A stretch of DNA of 64,000 bases from Algoriphagus litoralis (GCF_003259255.1 NZ_QGOL01000008.1:1-64000), one strand, 5' to 3'. Shown: positions 33,134-42,911, counted from the first letter of the stretch. Numbers and translations are program-made. Notes: generated by a model not told the origin, from the letters alone.

Positions 33134-34474
33134 ATGAGAACTTTTGATCACGTATTAAAATCGGCATTCACCCTTGCACTCTTTAGCTTATTCCTAGGAA
33201 CAAATCCTGCATTTTCCCAATCCAAATTCATCAAGGATCTGAAAAAAGCAGCCGAAGAATCAGCCAAACGGACAGTAGAACGAAAAGTAGAAGACAAAAC
33301 TGCAGAAAAAACAGATGAAGCTGTAGAAGCGGTCTTCGATGCACCCAATATTTTCAAGTCAAAGAAAAATTCCGGAAAGTCCGGCACAGAGGAATCTGAT
33401 AATACCTCCGAATCAAAACAAAGCAAATCAGGCAATTCGAATTCAGCTGGAGGATCCTCTGCATCCACAGGTAGGACTATTTCTGTAGCAGATCAATTCA
33501 TTCCAAATGGTCAGGTCATGTATACCGACAATTTTGAGCGGGATGCACTGGGAGATTTCCCATCAAAATGGGAGACCAACTCTGGAGGCGAGATCGTCAC
33601 GGTAGATGATTTCAAAGCACTGCGTACTTCAGGCACAGGATTTTACACTCCAAATCTCCCTTCTGAATTGCCAGAAAACTATGCTGTTGAGTTTGACCTT
33701 TTCACCTACAACCTCGAATACAAGGGAACCTCTGCGCTTCGGTTTGAAATCCATTTGGTCGAGCAGCCCTTGATTTCTAAATCAAAAAAAGGTGCAGGAA
33801 TCGAGATGCCACTGTGGTATAATGGCGCCTCCGATTACTTTCTGGTAGAGACCTATGGCACTGCTTCCAAAATCAGCAACAAGATCCCATTTGATTATAC
33901 CGAAATGCTCAATGACATCATTCACTTTACGCTGATCAAAAATGGAAAGCGTGTCCGGCTGTTTTTAGATGAGACCAAAGTCATTGACATTCCGTCGCTC
34001 GCCTCGGATAACCTGGGCAAATACATTCAATTCTATGTGCGGGAAGTAGACCTGCAGAAAGACCTCGTGGTTGCATTTGCCAACCTGAAAATCACGGAGG
34101 AAGGTGAGGATTTGAGGTCAAAGCTGCTTAAGGCAGAAGGATTTTCCACCACAGCCATCCTCTTTCAGACGGCCTCAGACCAGCTTCAACCATCCTCTTT
34201 TGAGTTTTTGGATGAATTGGGACAAGTGCTGAAGGATGACGAATACCTGCGAATCCAGATCATTGGTCACACAGACAGCGACGGTGACGAAAACAGCAAT
34301 CAGATCCTTTCGGAAAAGCGAGCGATGGCTGTGGCCAATTACCTGACGGAAAAATTCGGCATCTCAGGCTCCAGATTTCAGACGGTTGGAAAAGGTGAGT
34401 CCGAACCCGTAATCAGCAACTCCTCCGCTCAGGAAAAAGCGGCGAATCGACGAGTGGAATTCAAGAAATTTTAA
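33134..34474 (+). CDS. OmpA-family cell-wall-anchoring protein
   Basis: This 446-residue protein has a signal peptide (ending NPAFSQ) and a charged helical stretch (KKAAEESAKRTVERKVEDKTAEK). A Ser/Asn/Lys-rich linker, a central domain of about 200 residues (residues 120-325) and a C-terminal OmpA domain follow. The central domain looks like a beta-sandwich of the concanavalin type (YTDNFERDALGDFPSKWETNSGG ... VRLFLDETKVIDIPS). The OmpA domain has IQIIGHTDSDGDENSNQILSEKRAMAV and the diaminopimelate-binding NRRVEFKKF end. It should bind peptidoglycan non-covalently at the outer membrane. It precedes a secreted protein gene by 17 nt. Confidence 0.9.
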   Translation: MRTFDHVLKSAFTLALFSLFLGTNPAFSQSKFIKDLKKAAEESAKRTVERKVEDKTAEKTDEAVEAVFDAPNIFKSKKNSGKSGTEESDNTSESKQSKSGNSNSAGGSSASTGRTISVADQFIPNGQVMYTDNFERDALGDFPSKWETNSGGEIVTVDDFKALRTSGTGFYTPNLPSELPENYAVEFDLFTYNLEYKGTSALRFEIHLVEQPLISKSKKGAGIEMPLWYNGASDYFLVETYGTASKISNKIPFDYTEMLNDIIHFTLIKNGKRVRLFLDETKVIDIPSLASDNLGKYIQFYVREVDLQKDLVVAFANLKITEEGEDLRSKLLKAEGFSTTAILFQTASDQLQPSSFEFLDELGQVLKDDEYLRIQIIGHTDSDGDENSNQILSEKRAMAVANYLTEKFGISGSRFQTVGKGESEPVISNSSAQEKAANRRVEFKKF

Positions 34475-34491
34475 CCATATCTCACACAGCC

Positions 34492-35163
34492 ATGAAAAAA
34501 CAATTATTAATTCAGATTCTGATGTTTGGAATAGTCTGGTCCTCATTTGGTCAGTTTACAACGTCTAAAATCCCTTCATCAACGGTCAAACCCACTACAG
34601 CTTTGACAAAAAACAAATTGATAACCAATTCAAAGCTTGATCCTAAAACATTGGACTCAAGGACTTCGGACTATTATATTTCTAAAACTATCCCTGCTAT
34701 TCCGTCTAAAGAAGAACTGGAAAGGAACCGAATAAAAAGTTGGGAAATAACTCCAAGCAGACCTGTAACTACCGGAATGGATGTCAAGATTTCTGGAGGA
34801 TATAGTAAAACTGCTTTTAGAGTTTCGCCGGAAATCGTAGGTAGTCGAGGGTATTTTTTCCCGGTCTCCAACTACCTTACGACAAATATGGCAGTAGGTA
34901 AGGATTATAAACTCACATTAGAAATCAATGATTTTTTACTAATTTCTAGAGCCTTTATTTTGTTTGAAATTGGGGCAGAAAAAGGGCTTGAAGTGGAAGT
35001 AAAACAAGGACAAAAGGAAGCTGTCTTATTTTTCACAAATAGCATCCCTGGCCCTCAGAGAATTGCGTTTGGACCGATTATCTATAATTTCATGGGAGGA
35101 GAAGCACCTACTGGATACAACATCACTTCTATTAAGTTGGAAGAACTTGCTCCTGTCCAATAA
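34492..35163 (+). CDS. Secreted protein of unknown function
   Basis: This 223-residue protein has a signal peptide MKKQLLIQILMFGIVWSSFGQ. I recognise no domain. The N-terminal third is Thr/Ser/Lys-rich; the remainder alternates beta-like strands (MDVKISGGYSKTAFRVS, LTLEINDFLLISRAFILFEIGAEKGLEVEVKQGQ) and contains NITSIKLEELAPVQ at the end. It starts 17 nt after the OmpA gene and shares its terminator, so it is probably an operon partner in the cell envelope. Confidence 0.75.
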   Translation: MKKQLLIQILMFGIVWSSFGQFTTSKIPSSTVKPTTALTKNKLITNSKLDPKTLDSRTSDYYISKTIPAIPSKEELERNRIKSWEITPSRPVTTGMDVKISGGYSKTAFRVSPEIVGSRGYFFPVSNYLTTNMAVGKDYKLTLEINDFLLISRAFILFEIGAEKGLEVEVKQGQKEAVLFFTNSIPGPQRIAFGPIIYNFMGGEAPTGYNITSIKLEELAPVQ

Positions 35164-35187
35164 AAAAAGGCCGTTTGGCCTTTTTTT
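35162..35187. terminator. Bidirectional terminator between convergent genes
   Basis: AAAAAAAGGCC, GTTT and GGCCTTTTTTT form a short symmetrical hairpin with a T tract on both strands. It lies directly after the secreted-protein stop and before the hydrolase stop on the other strand. Confidence 0.85.
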
Positions 35188-35189
35188 AT

Positions 35190-35990
35190 TTATCCCATTT
35201 CCTCCAGCCATTCTCCGATCAGGCGATTGACTTCATCAGGCTTTTCAATACAACTGCTGTGACCCGCGCCGGGAATGACATGGAGTTTTGCTTTAGCTAT
35301 TCCCATCTGGATGTATTTTGATTTCTCGGGCTTAGTAGCAACATCTTCGTCCCCAACTAGGATCATGGTCGGGCATGAAATTTTGGACAATTCATCCTCG
35401 ACGCCTTTGCGATAGATGACACCGTCCACAGGACCGGTAATACTTCTTTTGTTGGAGGATAGTTCCGTCTTCCAATGTTTGATTAAGGCCTTATTCGCAG
35501 GATTTGATAGCCAACTCTCTGCAAACATGATGTGCATTACTTTAGATGCGATAGGAGGAATCACGCCAAGCCACTTGACGATACCATTCAAAGTCTTGTA
35601 TTGAGGCAAATTCTCCACTGGCTCAGCATTGGCCGAAGTCTCCAACAAAACCAAACTCTTGATCAATTCAGGATGCCTTGCCGCCAGTCTTATTCCCACA
35701 AATCCGCCCATAGATAATCCCACGAAATGAACGGGGCCACCTCCTAGCTTTTGGATCAATGCTGCTGCATCAGATGCCACCGTGTCCATGTCAAAAGGTC
35801 CTTTAACCTCACTTTGCCCCTGTCCCCGATGGTCGTAGGCAATCACCCGGTACCTTTTACTCAAGTGATCCATTTGTTGATGGAACATTCGATGACTCCA
35901 AAGCAATCCATGAGCGAAAAAAACAGTCTCTTTCCCAGATCCCTTTTCCTCATAGTAGAGATTCACTCCGTTGACTTCGATATTGGGCAT
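35190..35990 (-). CDS. Alpha/beta-fold hydrolase
   Basis: This 266-residue cytosolic alpha/beta hydrolase has HGLLWSHRMF as the oxyanion segment, YDHRGQGQS, nucleophile S93 in GLSMGGFVG, acid D214 or D216 in LVGDEDVAT and base H244 in GAGHSSCIEKP. It resembles haloperoxidase/3-oxoadipate enol-lactonase-type hydrolases. Substrate is unknown. It follows the amidohydrolase gene on the same strand by 90 nt. Confidence 0.9.
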   Translation of the reverse strand: MPNIEVNGVNLYYEEKGSGKETVFFAHGLLWSHRMFHQQMDHLSKRYRVIAYDHRGQGQSEVKGPFDMDTVASDAAALIQKLGGGPVHFVGLSMGGFVGIRLAARHPELIKSLVLLETSANAEPVENLPQYKTLNGIVKWLGVIPPIASKVMHIMFAESWLSNPANKALIKHWKTELSSNKRSITGPVDGVIYRKGVEDELSKISCPTMILVGDEDVATKPEKSKYIQMGIAKAKLHVIPGAGHSSCIEKPDEVNRLIGEWLEEMG

Positions 35991-36080
35991 ATTTTACTTT
36001 TTTGGGTTTCTATGGCTGGATTAATTAAGTGGGGAATTGGCAATCCTGATCTGTCTTCAACCGCTATTTTCCGACTTTGA

Positions 36081-37721
36081 TCATTCCCAGTCCAAGCCAG
36101 GCTGGGTAATCCGTGCATTTTCTCTGGCTTTGTGCTCATCCACGATCTTTCGCACATCTTCCAGAAGCTGCTTAGCGTCATACACGATCCCGTCCTTCAC
36201 AGTGTACTTAACGCCGCCTACTCTGATGGGTTCGTTATTTTCATTGATTCGAATGGATCCTGTCCCGTAGAGAACCTTCAAATTCTGAAGGGGATTTTCT
36301 TCCACAATGACAAAATCCGCCAGTTTGCCAACCTCAACAGTCCCGATTTCTTTATCCATTCCCAGTGCTTCCGCCCCATACATGGTAGCAGATCGAATCA
36401 CTTCCAATGGATGAAAACCGGCTTCACGGAGCAACTCCAGCTCCCGGATGTAGGCAAATCCGTACAGCTGATAGATAAATCCGGAATCAGATCCAGCCGT
36501 CACCCGACCACCGCGATTTTTATATTCATTGACAAAAGTCATCCAGAGATTGTAGTTCTTTTTCCACTGCACTTCTTCCTCAGTAGTCCAATCAAACCAA
36601 TACGAACCATGAGATTGTCTACTGGGAGCATAAAAACGCCACAAAGATGGCAGTGTGTAAACTGCATGCCATTCCTGAGTCCTAGCGCGCATGAGGTCCC
36701 GATTGGCTTCGTAGATATTAAAAGTCGGATCGAGAGTGAAGTCAAGCTCTAGTAATTCATTCATCACTTTATTCCAATGCTCGGAAAAAGGAGGTGCAGC
36801 TTGATTCCACAGCTTACCTGCCTCAGCAAACCGATGCTGCTCATTTTGGTAATTGTAATCCAATCTGAAATCCTGGATCGTACGATCCTGAAAAAGTGCC
36901 TCTGGCAATCCATACCAATGCTCCATTGAAGTCAGCCCTGCCCGAGCCGAATTCAGCACATTCCATCTCGCCACATCCAATTGTTGGTGATGCATCGCAG
37001 AGCGAAGTCCTATTCTTTTATTCTCAGCTATTGCTGCCTGCATTACTTCTGGATTAGCTCCAAAAAATTTGATCCCATCAGCTCCTTTAGCCTTATTTTC
37101 ATTTACCCAAGCTTTGGCTTGCTCGGCAGTAGTAATTGGAGTGCGCTCCTTCTTCTCTCTTAATTCCTCTTCTTCCTTGGTAATTTTTCGATCTAAATCC
37201 GCACCAAATGCGGTGTAGGCAAAAAGTCTTGGGGCTGTTATTTCATTTGAGGCAGATTTCTTCTTTTGATCTAGAACCCAATTCAAACCATTCCCCGCAG
37301 ATGGATCTCTCACTGTGGTAATCCCATGTGCCATCCAAAGTTTAAACACATATTCTGCTGGTGTTCCTTGTCCATCACCACCAATATGACCATGACTATC
37401 GACAAATCCGGGAAGTAAATAGTGCCCTTCAAGATCCAACACTTTTGTGTTTTCATCTGCCTTTGGACGACGATTTTCACTAATGGGAAGACCTGGGTAG
37501 CCGACAGTCTGGATTTGAGTTATGCGGTTTTTCTCAACCACGATATCTACAGGCCCTACAGGTGGAGCACCGGTCCCATCGACCAAAATCACTCCCCGGA
37601 TGATCAATTTGGAATAAGGCCCTTCGCCCTCTGCCCTAGCAGGAGCTGGCATGATTTGAGAAATACTCTGAAAAACTAAAGCAATGCCAACTATGGCAGT
37701 GAGTAAAATTTGCTTGTACAT
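36081..37721 (-). CDS. Secreted amidohydrolase family protein
   Basis: This 546-residue protein has a signal peptide (MYKQILLTAIVGIALVFQSISQ) and the amidohydrolase TIM-barrel fold. The metal motif is VDSHGHIGGDG near residue 110; a further His is in RSAMHHQQLD and TSMEHWYG, and the final Asp is in TAGSDSGFIYQLYG. The C-terminal beta-subdomain is KEIGTVEVGKLADFVIVEENPL. This is the imidazolonepropionase-like/prolidase-like secreted subgroup. It would hydrolyse a C-N or C-O bond in the periplasm; the substrate cannot be named. Confidence 0.9.
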   Translation of the reverse strand: MYKQILLTAIVGIALVFQSISQIMPAPARAEGEGPYSKLIIRGVILVDGTGAPPVGPVDIVVEKNRITQIQTVGYPGLPISENRRPKADENTKVLDLEGHYLLPGFVDSHGHIGGDGQGTPAEYVFKLWMAHGITTVRDPSAGNGLNWVLDQKKKSASNEITAPRLFAYTAFGADLDRKITKEEEELREKKERTPITTAEQAKAWVNENKAKGADGIKFFGANPEVMQAAIAENKRIGLRSAMHHQQLDVARWNVLNSARAGLTSMEHWYGLPEALFQDRTIQDFRLDYNYQNEQHRFAEAGKLWNQAAPPFSEHWNKVMNELLELDFTLDPTFNIYEANRDLMRARTQEWHAVYTLPSLWRFYAPSRQSHGSYWFDWTTEEEVQWKKNYNLWMTFVNEYKNRGGRVTAGSDSGFIYQLYGFAYIRELELLREAGFHPLEVIRSATMYGAEALGMDKEIGTVEVGKLADFVIVEENPLQNLKVLYGTGSIRINENNEPIRVGGVKYTVKDGIVYDAKQLLEDVRKIVDEHKARENARITQPGLDWE

Positions 37722-37804
37722 AAGATGGGTGGCTAGGAATTAAGACAATAAGTTAAAATAAAATGCGTCAGGAAAAAATGTGATTTGGATTGAAAGAGGG
37801 CCAT

Positions 37805-37836
37805 AAAAAAACCCGACTGAAATCAATCGGGTTTTT
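37805..37836 (-). terminator. Rho-independent terminator of fabI
   Basis: On the minus strand AAAACCCGATTG and CAGTCGGGTTTT arms form a stem, followed by a T tract. It lies 19 nt after the fabI stop. Confidence 0.85.
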
Positions 37837-37854
37837 CGGTGGAGATTAGTGGTT

Positions 37855-38670
37855 TTATAAATCTTTAAACTTTTCCATGATATCCTCAGAGATTCCAGTG
37901 AAGGAATATCCACCGTCATGGAAGAGGTTTTGCATAGTGACCATTCTAGTCAAGTCAGAAAACATCGTCACGATATAATCCGCACAAGCCTCAGCAGATG
38001 CATTTCCAAGTGGAGAAAGTGCTTCTGCAAAGTTATAAAAGGAGTCAAATCCTCCGATTCCAGAACCTGCAGTAGTTTTGGTCGGAGACTGGGAAATGGT
38101 ATTTACCCTTACTTTTTTCAGCTTGCCATAGCGGTAACCATAGCCTCTGGCGATGCTTTCCAGCAAAGCTTTGGCGTCAGCCATATCCGTATAGAAAGGG
38201 AAAACTCGCTGTGCTGCGATGTATGATAGTCCGACGATCGATCCCCATTCCCGCATCACGTCCATTTTTTCGGCCACATGCATCATTTTATGGAATGAAA
38301 TGGACGAAACGTCATATGACTTCATTGCCCATTCATAATTCAGGTCGCCATAGCTACGTCCTTTACGGATGTTAGGTGACATTCCGATAGAATGCAAAAG
38401 GAAATCAAAGTCAGATCCCAAAAACTCCTTAGCCTCAGCATATAGCTTCTCGATATCTTCCACTACAGTGGCATCAGCAGGGATTACGATGGTATTGCAT
38501 TCCTCTGCAAGTTCTTTGATGGCGCCCATACGCATGGCGATCGGAGCATTGGTGAGTACAAATCGACCACCTTGTTCTTTTACTTTTAAGGCAGTTTTCC
38601 AGGCAATTGAATTCTCATCCAGTGCACCCGTGATGATCCCTACTTTTCCTTTTAGCAAATTTTCTGGCAT
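37855..38670 (-). CDS. fabI: Enoyl-[acyl-carrier-protein] reductase (NADH)
   Basis: This is a 271-residue short-chain dehydrogenase that performs the last step of fatty-acid elongation, reducing enoyl-ACP with NADH. The cofactor motif is GALDENSIAWKTA from residue 15. Catalytic residues match E. coli FabI: Y150, Y160 and K167 in GLSYIAAQRVFPFYTDMADAKALLE. The ISQSPTKTTAGSGIGGF segment matches the substrate-binding loop. It is an essential gene and probably monocistronic, transcribed away from recN-side genes on the same strand. Confidence 0.96.
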   Translation of the reverse strand: MPENLLKGKVGIITGALDENSIAWKTALKVKEQGGRFVLTNAPIAMRMGAIKELAEECNTIVIPADATVVEDIEKLYAEAKEFLGSDFDFLLHSIGMSPNIRKGRSYGDLNYEWAMKSYDVSSISFHKMMHVAEKMDVMREWGSIVGLSYIAAQRVFPFYTDMADAKALLESIARGYGYRYGKLKKVRVNTISQSPTKTTAGSGIGGFDSFYNFAEALSPLGNASAEACADYIVTMFSDLTRMVTMQNLFHDGGYSFTGISEDIMEKFKDL

Positions 38671-38733
38671 ATAGCTTTTGGATTGATTTCAAAAATACGG
38701 GGTAAAAGTAGGAAAAATTTGGGAGAAGAAGGC

Positions 38734-40386
38734 TCAATTCGCCAAGAGCTCTTTGGCACTCTCCAGCGCAGAAGCTGATGGATTGGCTCCGGCGATCATT
38801 TTGGCAAGCTCCTCAACCCGCTCTTCAGATCCCAAAAGCTTGATTTTACTCACCGTCTTCGCAGCAGAATTGTCCTTGTAAACAAAGTAGTGCAGTTCGC
38901 CCTTAGCCGCCACCTGTGGCAAGTGGGTAATGCAAATGACTTGATGTCGCGTCGCGATCTCCTTCATCATCCGAACCATTTGTAGGGCAACTTCTCCGGA
39001 AATCCCCGTATCAATCTCATCAAAAATCAGTGTAGGAAGCGCCATTTTATCTGCCATCAAATACTTAATCGCAAATAACAATCGGGAAAATTCACCACCA
39101 GAGGCGACTTTCTTTAAGCCCTGAAGTGTGCCCCCTTTGTTCGCAGAGAAGAGCACTTCCAGCTCATCCAAACCTAAAGGAGAAGGAGCAATAGCTTTAT
39201 GCTCAAACTGAATCCTGGCATTCTCCATTCCCAAGCCAGCCAACAATACCTGGAGCTCTTTTTCGAATTGGGAAAAGCAAGATTTGCGCTTATCAGTAAG
39301 TATTCGACCAGCGGCTTCCATTGATTGCTTGGCTGAATTGAGTTCTTTTTCAGCTTCTGCCAGACTTTCATCCAGATTTTGAAACTGGAAAACTTTGTCC
39401 GCGAGCTCACTTTCAATCTGCATCAATTCCTCCACCGTGCCCACACCATGTTTTTTTTGAAGTTGATAGATTTTGCTGAGCCGATCCCGGATTTGCTCCA
39501 ATTTCTCAAAGTCAATTTCCACCTTGCTTTCTTCATCCACAAGTGATTCGGTCAGGTCTTTTACCTCAATAAATACACTCTGAAAGCGTTCTTTCAGCTC
39601 TGAAAATTTTTGTGCCAGGCGTTCAAGGCTCTGCATGCCATATTGAATTTGACCCATTCCCTGAATCACTCCAAACTGCTCTTCCTGAAAAAGCCCCAGC
39701 ATCTCATTGATTTTCAACTTGATTTCCTCTGCGTTTTCCAGTACTTCCTGGGTAGATTCCAGCTCTGCCTGCTCTCCTGCCACCAATGCCATTGCACTCA
39801 GCTCGTCGAGTTGAAACTGGTTGAAATCTGCCTCCTTTTGCATCTCAAAAGCTTTTTGCTTGAGTTGCTCATAGTTCTTTTTCGCGGCGCGAAAACTTCT
39901 AAATCGATCTTGGTATATCCCTAATTCAACCGAAGTCTGGGCAAAAGCATCCACCAAACCAAGCTGATATCCCCCTTCTCCTAACTGTAAGGTATCATGC
40001 TGGGAGTGCACATCCATCAGCTTTGATCCCAAGATTTTCAAAGAATCAAGCAAAACGGGAGTATCATTGACAAAAGATCGGGATTTCCCATTTGGACTGA
40101 TTTCCCTGCGAATGATGCAGCTTTCCTCATAGTCCAATTGCTCCTGTTCAAAAAAATCCTTAAGTCCGTATTCAGAAATGTCAAAGACTCCTTCTACTAC
40201 ACATTTTCGGTCTTCATGAAGGAGCACCTTGGAGTCAGATCGATTGCCCAGCAAAAGTCCCACTGCTCCGAGCATAATGGATTTACCCGCGCCAGTCTCT
40301 CCGGTGATCATGCTGAGCCCTTTACTGGGCTGCATATTCAACTGATCGATCAGGGCATAATTAGATATACTGAGTGATTTGAGCAT
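38734..40386 (-). CDS. recN: DNA repair protein RecN
   Basis: This 550-residue SMC-like ATPase acts in double-strand break repair. Walker A is TGETGAGKS (residues 28-36). Coiled-coil regions occupy about 150-380, the ABC signature is VASGGEFSRLLFAIK, and Walker B is TLIFDEIDTGISGE. It is the last gene of the conserved Bacteroidota order bamD-rpoZ-coaBC-DUF4835-recN, 39 nt after the DUF4835 gene. Confidence 0.96.
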   Translation of the reverse strand: MLKSLSISNYALIDQLNMQPSKGLSMITGETGAGKSIMLGAVGLLLGNRSDSKVLLHEDRKCVVEGVFDISEYGLKDFFEQEQLDYEESCIIRREISPNGKSRSFVNDTPVLLDSLKILGSKLMDVHSQHDTLQLGEGGYQLGLVDAFAQTSVELGIYQDRFRSFRAAKKNYEQLKQKAFEMQKEADFNQFQLDELSAMALVAGEQAELESTQEVLENAEEIKLKINEMLGLFQEEQFGVIQGMGQIQYGMQSLERLAQKFSELKERFQSVFIEVKDLTESLVDEESKVEIDFEKLEQIRDRLSKIYQLQKKHGVGTVEELMQIESELADKVFQFQNLDESLAEAEKELNSAKQSMEAAGRILTDKRKSCFSQFEKELQVLLAGLGMENARIQFEHKAIAPSPLGLDELEVLFSANKGGTLQGLKKVASGGEFSRLLFAIKYLMADKMALPTLIFDEIDTGISGEVALQMVRMMKEIATRHQVICITHLPQVAAKGELHYFVYKDNSAAKTVSKIKLLGSEERVEELAKMIAGANPSASALESAKELLAN

Positions 40387-40425
40387 ATACTTGATAAGCT
40401 TTGGGCAAAGCTAAAAAAAACCGCC

Positions 40426-41328
40426 TTAGCTTCTTAGTAGCTCGTTGTACTTTCTAGCGTTATTTGGATCTACTTCCAAAAGCAGCTTGACCGCTTCGTC
40501 ACGAATATCAAACGGAGCACTTTTGAGTACCTCCGCAATTTCATCGGATTTGGCATCCACAAAAGTAATGGTAAAAATACCATTGGGCTGGAGTTTATTT
40601 GCCTGAGCCACCAGCCGGATCGCTTCCAAAATATTCTTATAGGCTGCTTCAGGATCAATCTGGATCAGGTCCATCCCTTGGCGATGGTATAAGTAATAGG
40701 CTTCACGGATAGAACCGTAAATCGTCGAGACATAAATATCATTGATCAACCAATACCGGCTTCTCCGATCCGATTGAGATTGTACCCACCCTGGCCTTCC
40801 AGATTGCTGGGCATTGTTTACGATATCATTTGCCACTTCAAAATAGGGGTTGCCCCCCTGGTTTTCGAAGGTATCATAATCAATCCCCAATGCGATATGC
40901 GCATAGTAAGCCAATAGCGAACTGATATTATTCAGAAAGGTAAAACGATTAAATTCAAGGGGTTGGGAGTCCAGGTATTCAAAACTCCAATTCCGATCAA
41001 CATAATTAAATATCAGTGACTCATAGTTGGTGCCATAAATTGGCCGAACGACTTGGACCTGTACTGTGGCGTTATAAAATCCAATCTGCGGAACTTCATT
41101 GATTGTGATCAGTAGATTGCCTTTGATTCGCTCCTCTGGCCGAAACTCATCATCGGTCCAAGACCTGCCATTGAGAAATTGCTCAAAGTTGGTCTTCATC
41201 TGATTGAAGATATCTGTATTTTGAAATTGAGATCGGTCGCTGTTGATGATCACGGTGAAATTGAGCTCTTGAGCCTGTGCTCCTAGAGCCAAAAAATAAA
41301 AAAGAATCAGAAATCTCAGTTTGGTCAT
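40426..41328 (-). CDS. DUF4835 family secreted protein
   Basis: This 300-residue protein starts at ATG 41328 (MTKLRFLILFYFLALGAQAQ, a clear signal peptide). A longer frame reaches back into coaBC and is not needed. The DUF4835 body includes ELNFTVIINSDRSQFQNTDIFNQMKTNFEQFLNGRSWTDDEF and GNPYFEVANDIVNNAQQSGRPGW. The family is restricted to Bacteroidota and invariably lies between coaBC and recN; function is unknown, presumably periplasmic or at the outer membrane. Confidence 0.92.
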   Translation of the reverse strand: MTKLRFLILFYFLALGAQAQELNFTVIINSDRSQFQNTDIFNQMKTNFEQFLNGRSWTDDEFRPEERIKGNLLITINEVPQIGFYNATVQVQVVRPIYGTNYESLIFNYVDRNWSFEYLDSQPLEFNRFTFLNNISSLLAYYAHIALGIDYDTFENQGGNPYFEVANDIVNNAQQSGRPGWVQSQSDRRSRYWLINDIYVSTIYGSIREAYYLYHRQGMDLIQIDPEAAYKNILEAIRLVAQANKLQPNGIFTITFVDAKSDEIAEVLKSAPFDIRDEAVKLLLEVDPNNARKYNELLRS

Positions 41329-41356
41329 GCTTCTAAAGTAGGTAAAATCACTGTAC

Positions 41357-42565
41357 TCAAATCCAAACAGGAATATTTTTGATTTCATCCAAGATCAATT
41401 CGGCTACCTGAACTTTGGAGACAAGTCCGGAATCCAGAGACTTTCCATCGGGTCTAAAAATTCTCACGCTATTGGTATCATGCTGAAAACCGGCTCCTTT
41501 TTCAGTGGCAGAATTTAAAACGATCATATCGAAGTTTTTCTTGTCCAATTTGGCTTTGGCATAGGCTTCTTCATTCGTCGTTTCTAGCGCAAATCCTACG
41601 TGAATCTGTCCTAGCTTTTTGATTTTACCCAATTCAAAAGCGATATCCACATTCTTTTTTAACTGAATGGACATTTCTGAATCATCTTTTTTGATCTTTT
41701 CTTCAGCTATTTTAGCAGGTGCATAATCCGCGACTGCTGCTGCAAAAACACAGATGTCCATACTTCCATGAATCGCTTCCGCAGCCTGATACATCTCCGA
41801 GGCTGATTTCACCTGAGTTAAATAAAAATCGGCTGAATCGATAGCAATCGAAATTGGACCAGAGATCAAATAAACTTCTGCACCTCTGGACTTAAAGGAA
41901 TTTGCGAGTGCCAACCCCATTTTTCCGGAGGAATGGTTGCTGATAAACCTTACCGGATCGATGGCTTCTTGGGTTGGCCCCAGTGTGATCATGACTTTCT
42001 TTCCTTTAAAGTCTGCCTTATGGTGAAAGAACCTCTCTATTTGCATCAAAATATGCTCAGGTTCCATCATTCTACCCTGCCCCACTAGCCCACTGGCCAA
42101 TTCACCGCTTTCGGCATCCAACAGAATATTTCCAAAAGACTGGGCTTTGCGAAGATTGTCTCTTACGGCGGGATGCTGGTACATATCCAGGTCCATGGCC
42201 GGAGCCAACATTACAGGACAACGGGCAGATAGATACGTTGCAGATAGAAGATTGTCGCACAGGCCATTGGCAAACTTGGCGAGTGTATTTGCGCTCAATG
42301 GCGCAACAATAAAAAGATCTGCCCAAAGGCCTAGCTCGACATGGTTATTCCATTCGCCGCTTTTTTTGTCGAAAAAATCAGAATATACCGGACGCTTGGA
42401 GAGGGTAGTTAAGGTCAGCGGGGTAATAAAATCAAGAGCTGAAGCGCTCATGATGAGTTGCACTTCAGCTCCGGATTTGATAAGTAGGCGAGTCAGATGA
42501 GCGGACTTGTAGGCGGCTATGCTGCCAGTCACTCCAAGTAGGATTCGCTTACCTTGAAGGCTCAT
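41357..42565 (-). CDS. coaBC: Bifunctional phosphopantothenoylcysteine decarboxylase/phosphopantothenate-cysteine ligase
   Basis: This 402-residue cytosolic enzyme catalyses two steps of coenzyme A synthesis. The N-terminal flavoprotein decarboxylase has GVTGSIAAYKSAHL, APLSANTLAKFANGLCDNLL and the PAMDLDMYQHP active-site motif. The C-terminal ligase starts ITLGPTQEAIDPVRFISNHSSGKMG and contains KKNVDIAFELGKIK and VGFALET. It lies 5 nt after rpoZ in the conserved cluster. Confidence 0.96.
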   Translation of the reverse strand: MSLQGKRILLGVTGSIAAYKSAHLTRLLIKSGAEVQLIMSASALDFITPLTLTTLSKRPVYSDFFDKKSGEWNNHVELGLWADLFIVAPLSANTLAKFANGLCDNLLSATYLSARCPVMLAPAMDLDMYQHPAVRDNLRKAQSFGNILLDAESGELASGLVGQGRMMEPEHILMQIERFFHHKADFKGKKVMITLGPTQEAIDPVRFISNHSSGKMGLALANSFKSRGAEVYLISGPISIAIDSADFYLTQVKSASEMYQAAEAIHGSMDICVFAAAVADYAPAKIAEEKIKKDDSEMSIQLKKNVDIAFELGKIKKLGQIHVGFALETTNEEAYAKAKLDKKNFDMIVLNSATEKGAGFQHDTNSVRIFRPDGKSLDSGLVSKVQVAELILDEIKNIPVWI

Positions 42566-42570
42566 GGTGA

Positions 42571-42885
42571 TTACTCTGCCCCCTCTTGTTCAGGGAATCG
42601 GAAATAGACTTTTCCCTCCATAAATTCTTCCATGGCCATGGTAGATGGCTTAGGCATACGCTCATAAAACTTGGAAATCTCTATTTGCTCCTTGTTTTCA
42701 AACACTTCCTCAAGATTATCTACTGTAGAGGCAAACTCGGAAAGTTTGTTATTCAGTTCTTCTTTCAGATTGGAGGAGATCTGCTTGGCACGCTGACCTA
42801 CGATGTGAAGTGACTCATAGATGTTTCCAGTCTTTTCAGCCACTTTGTCAAGATCACGTGTTACAATTGATGGGTTGATCGCCAT
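42571..42885 (-). CDS. rpoZ: RNA polymerase omega subunit
   Basis: This 104-residue protein is the divergent Bacteroidota omega subunit, recognisable from KTGNIYESLHIVGQRAKQIS (the omega helix that cradles beta-prime), the acidic middle and AMEEFMEGKVYFRFPE. Its position between bamD and coaBC is typical and supports the call. It helps assemble and stabilise RNA polymerase. Confidence 0.9.
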   Translation of the reverse strand: MAINPSIVTRDLDKVAEKTGNIYESLHIVGQRAKQISSNLKEELNNKLSEFASTVDNLEEVFENKEQIEISKFYERMPKPSTMAMEEFMEGKVYFRFPEQEGAE

Positions 42886-42911
42886 GCTATTATTGGTTTT
42901 AAATTTTCTGA

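Noticed and set aside
36132..36752. Open frame of 206 codons opposite the amidohydrolase gene
   Set aside because: The amidohydrolase frame contains all catalytic motifs; the opposite frame contains none.
42571..42885. Possibility that the 104-residue gene is an unknown protein
   Set aside because: Bacteroidota omega subunits have this divergent sequence and this position between bamD and coaBC.
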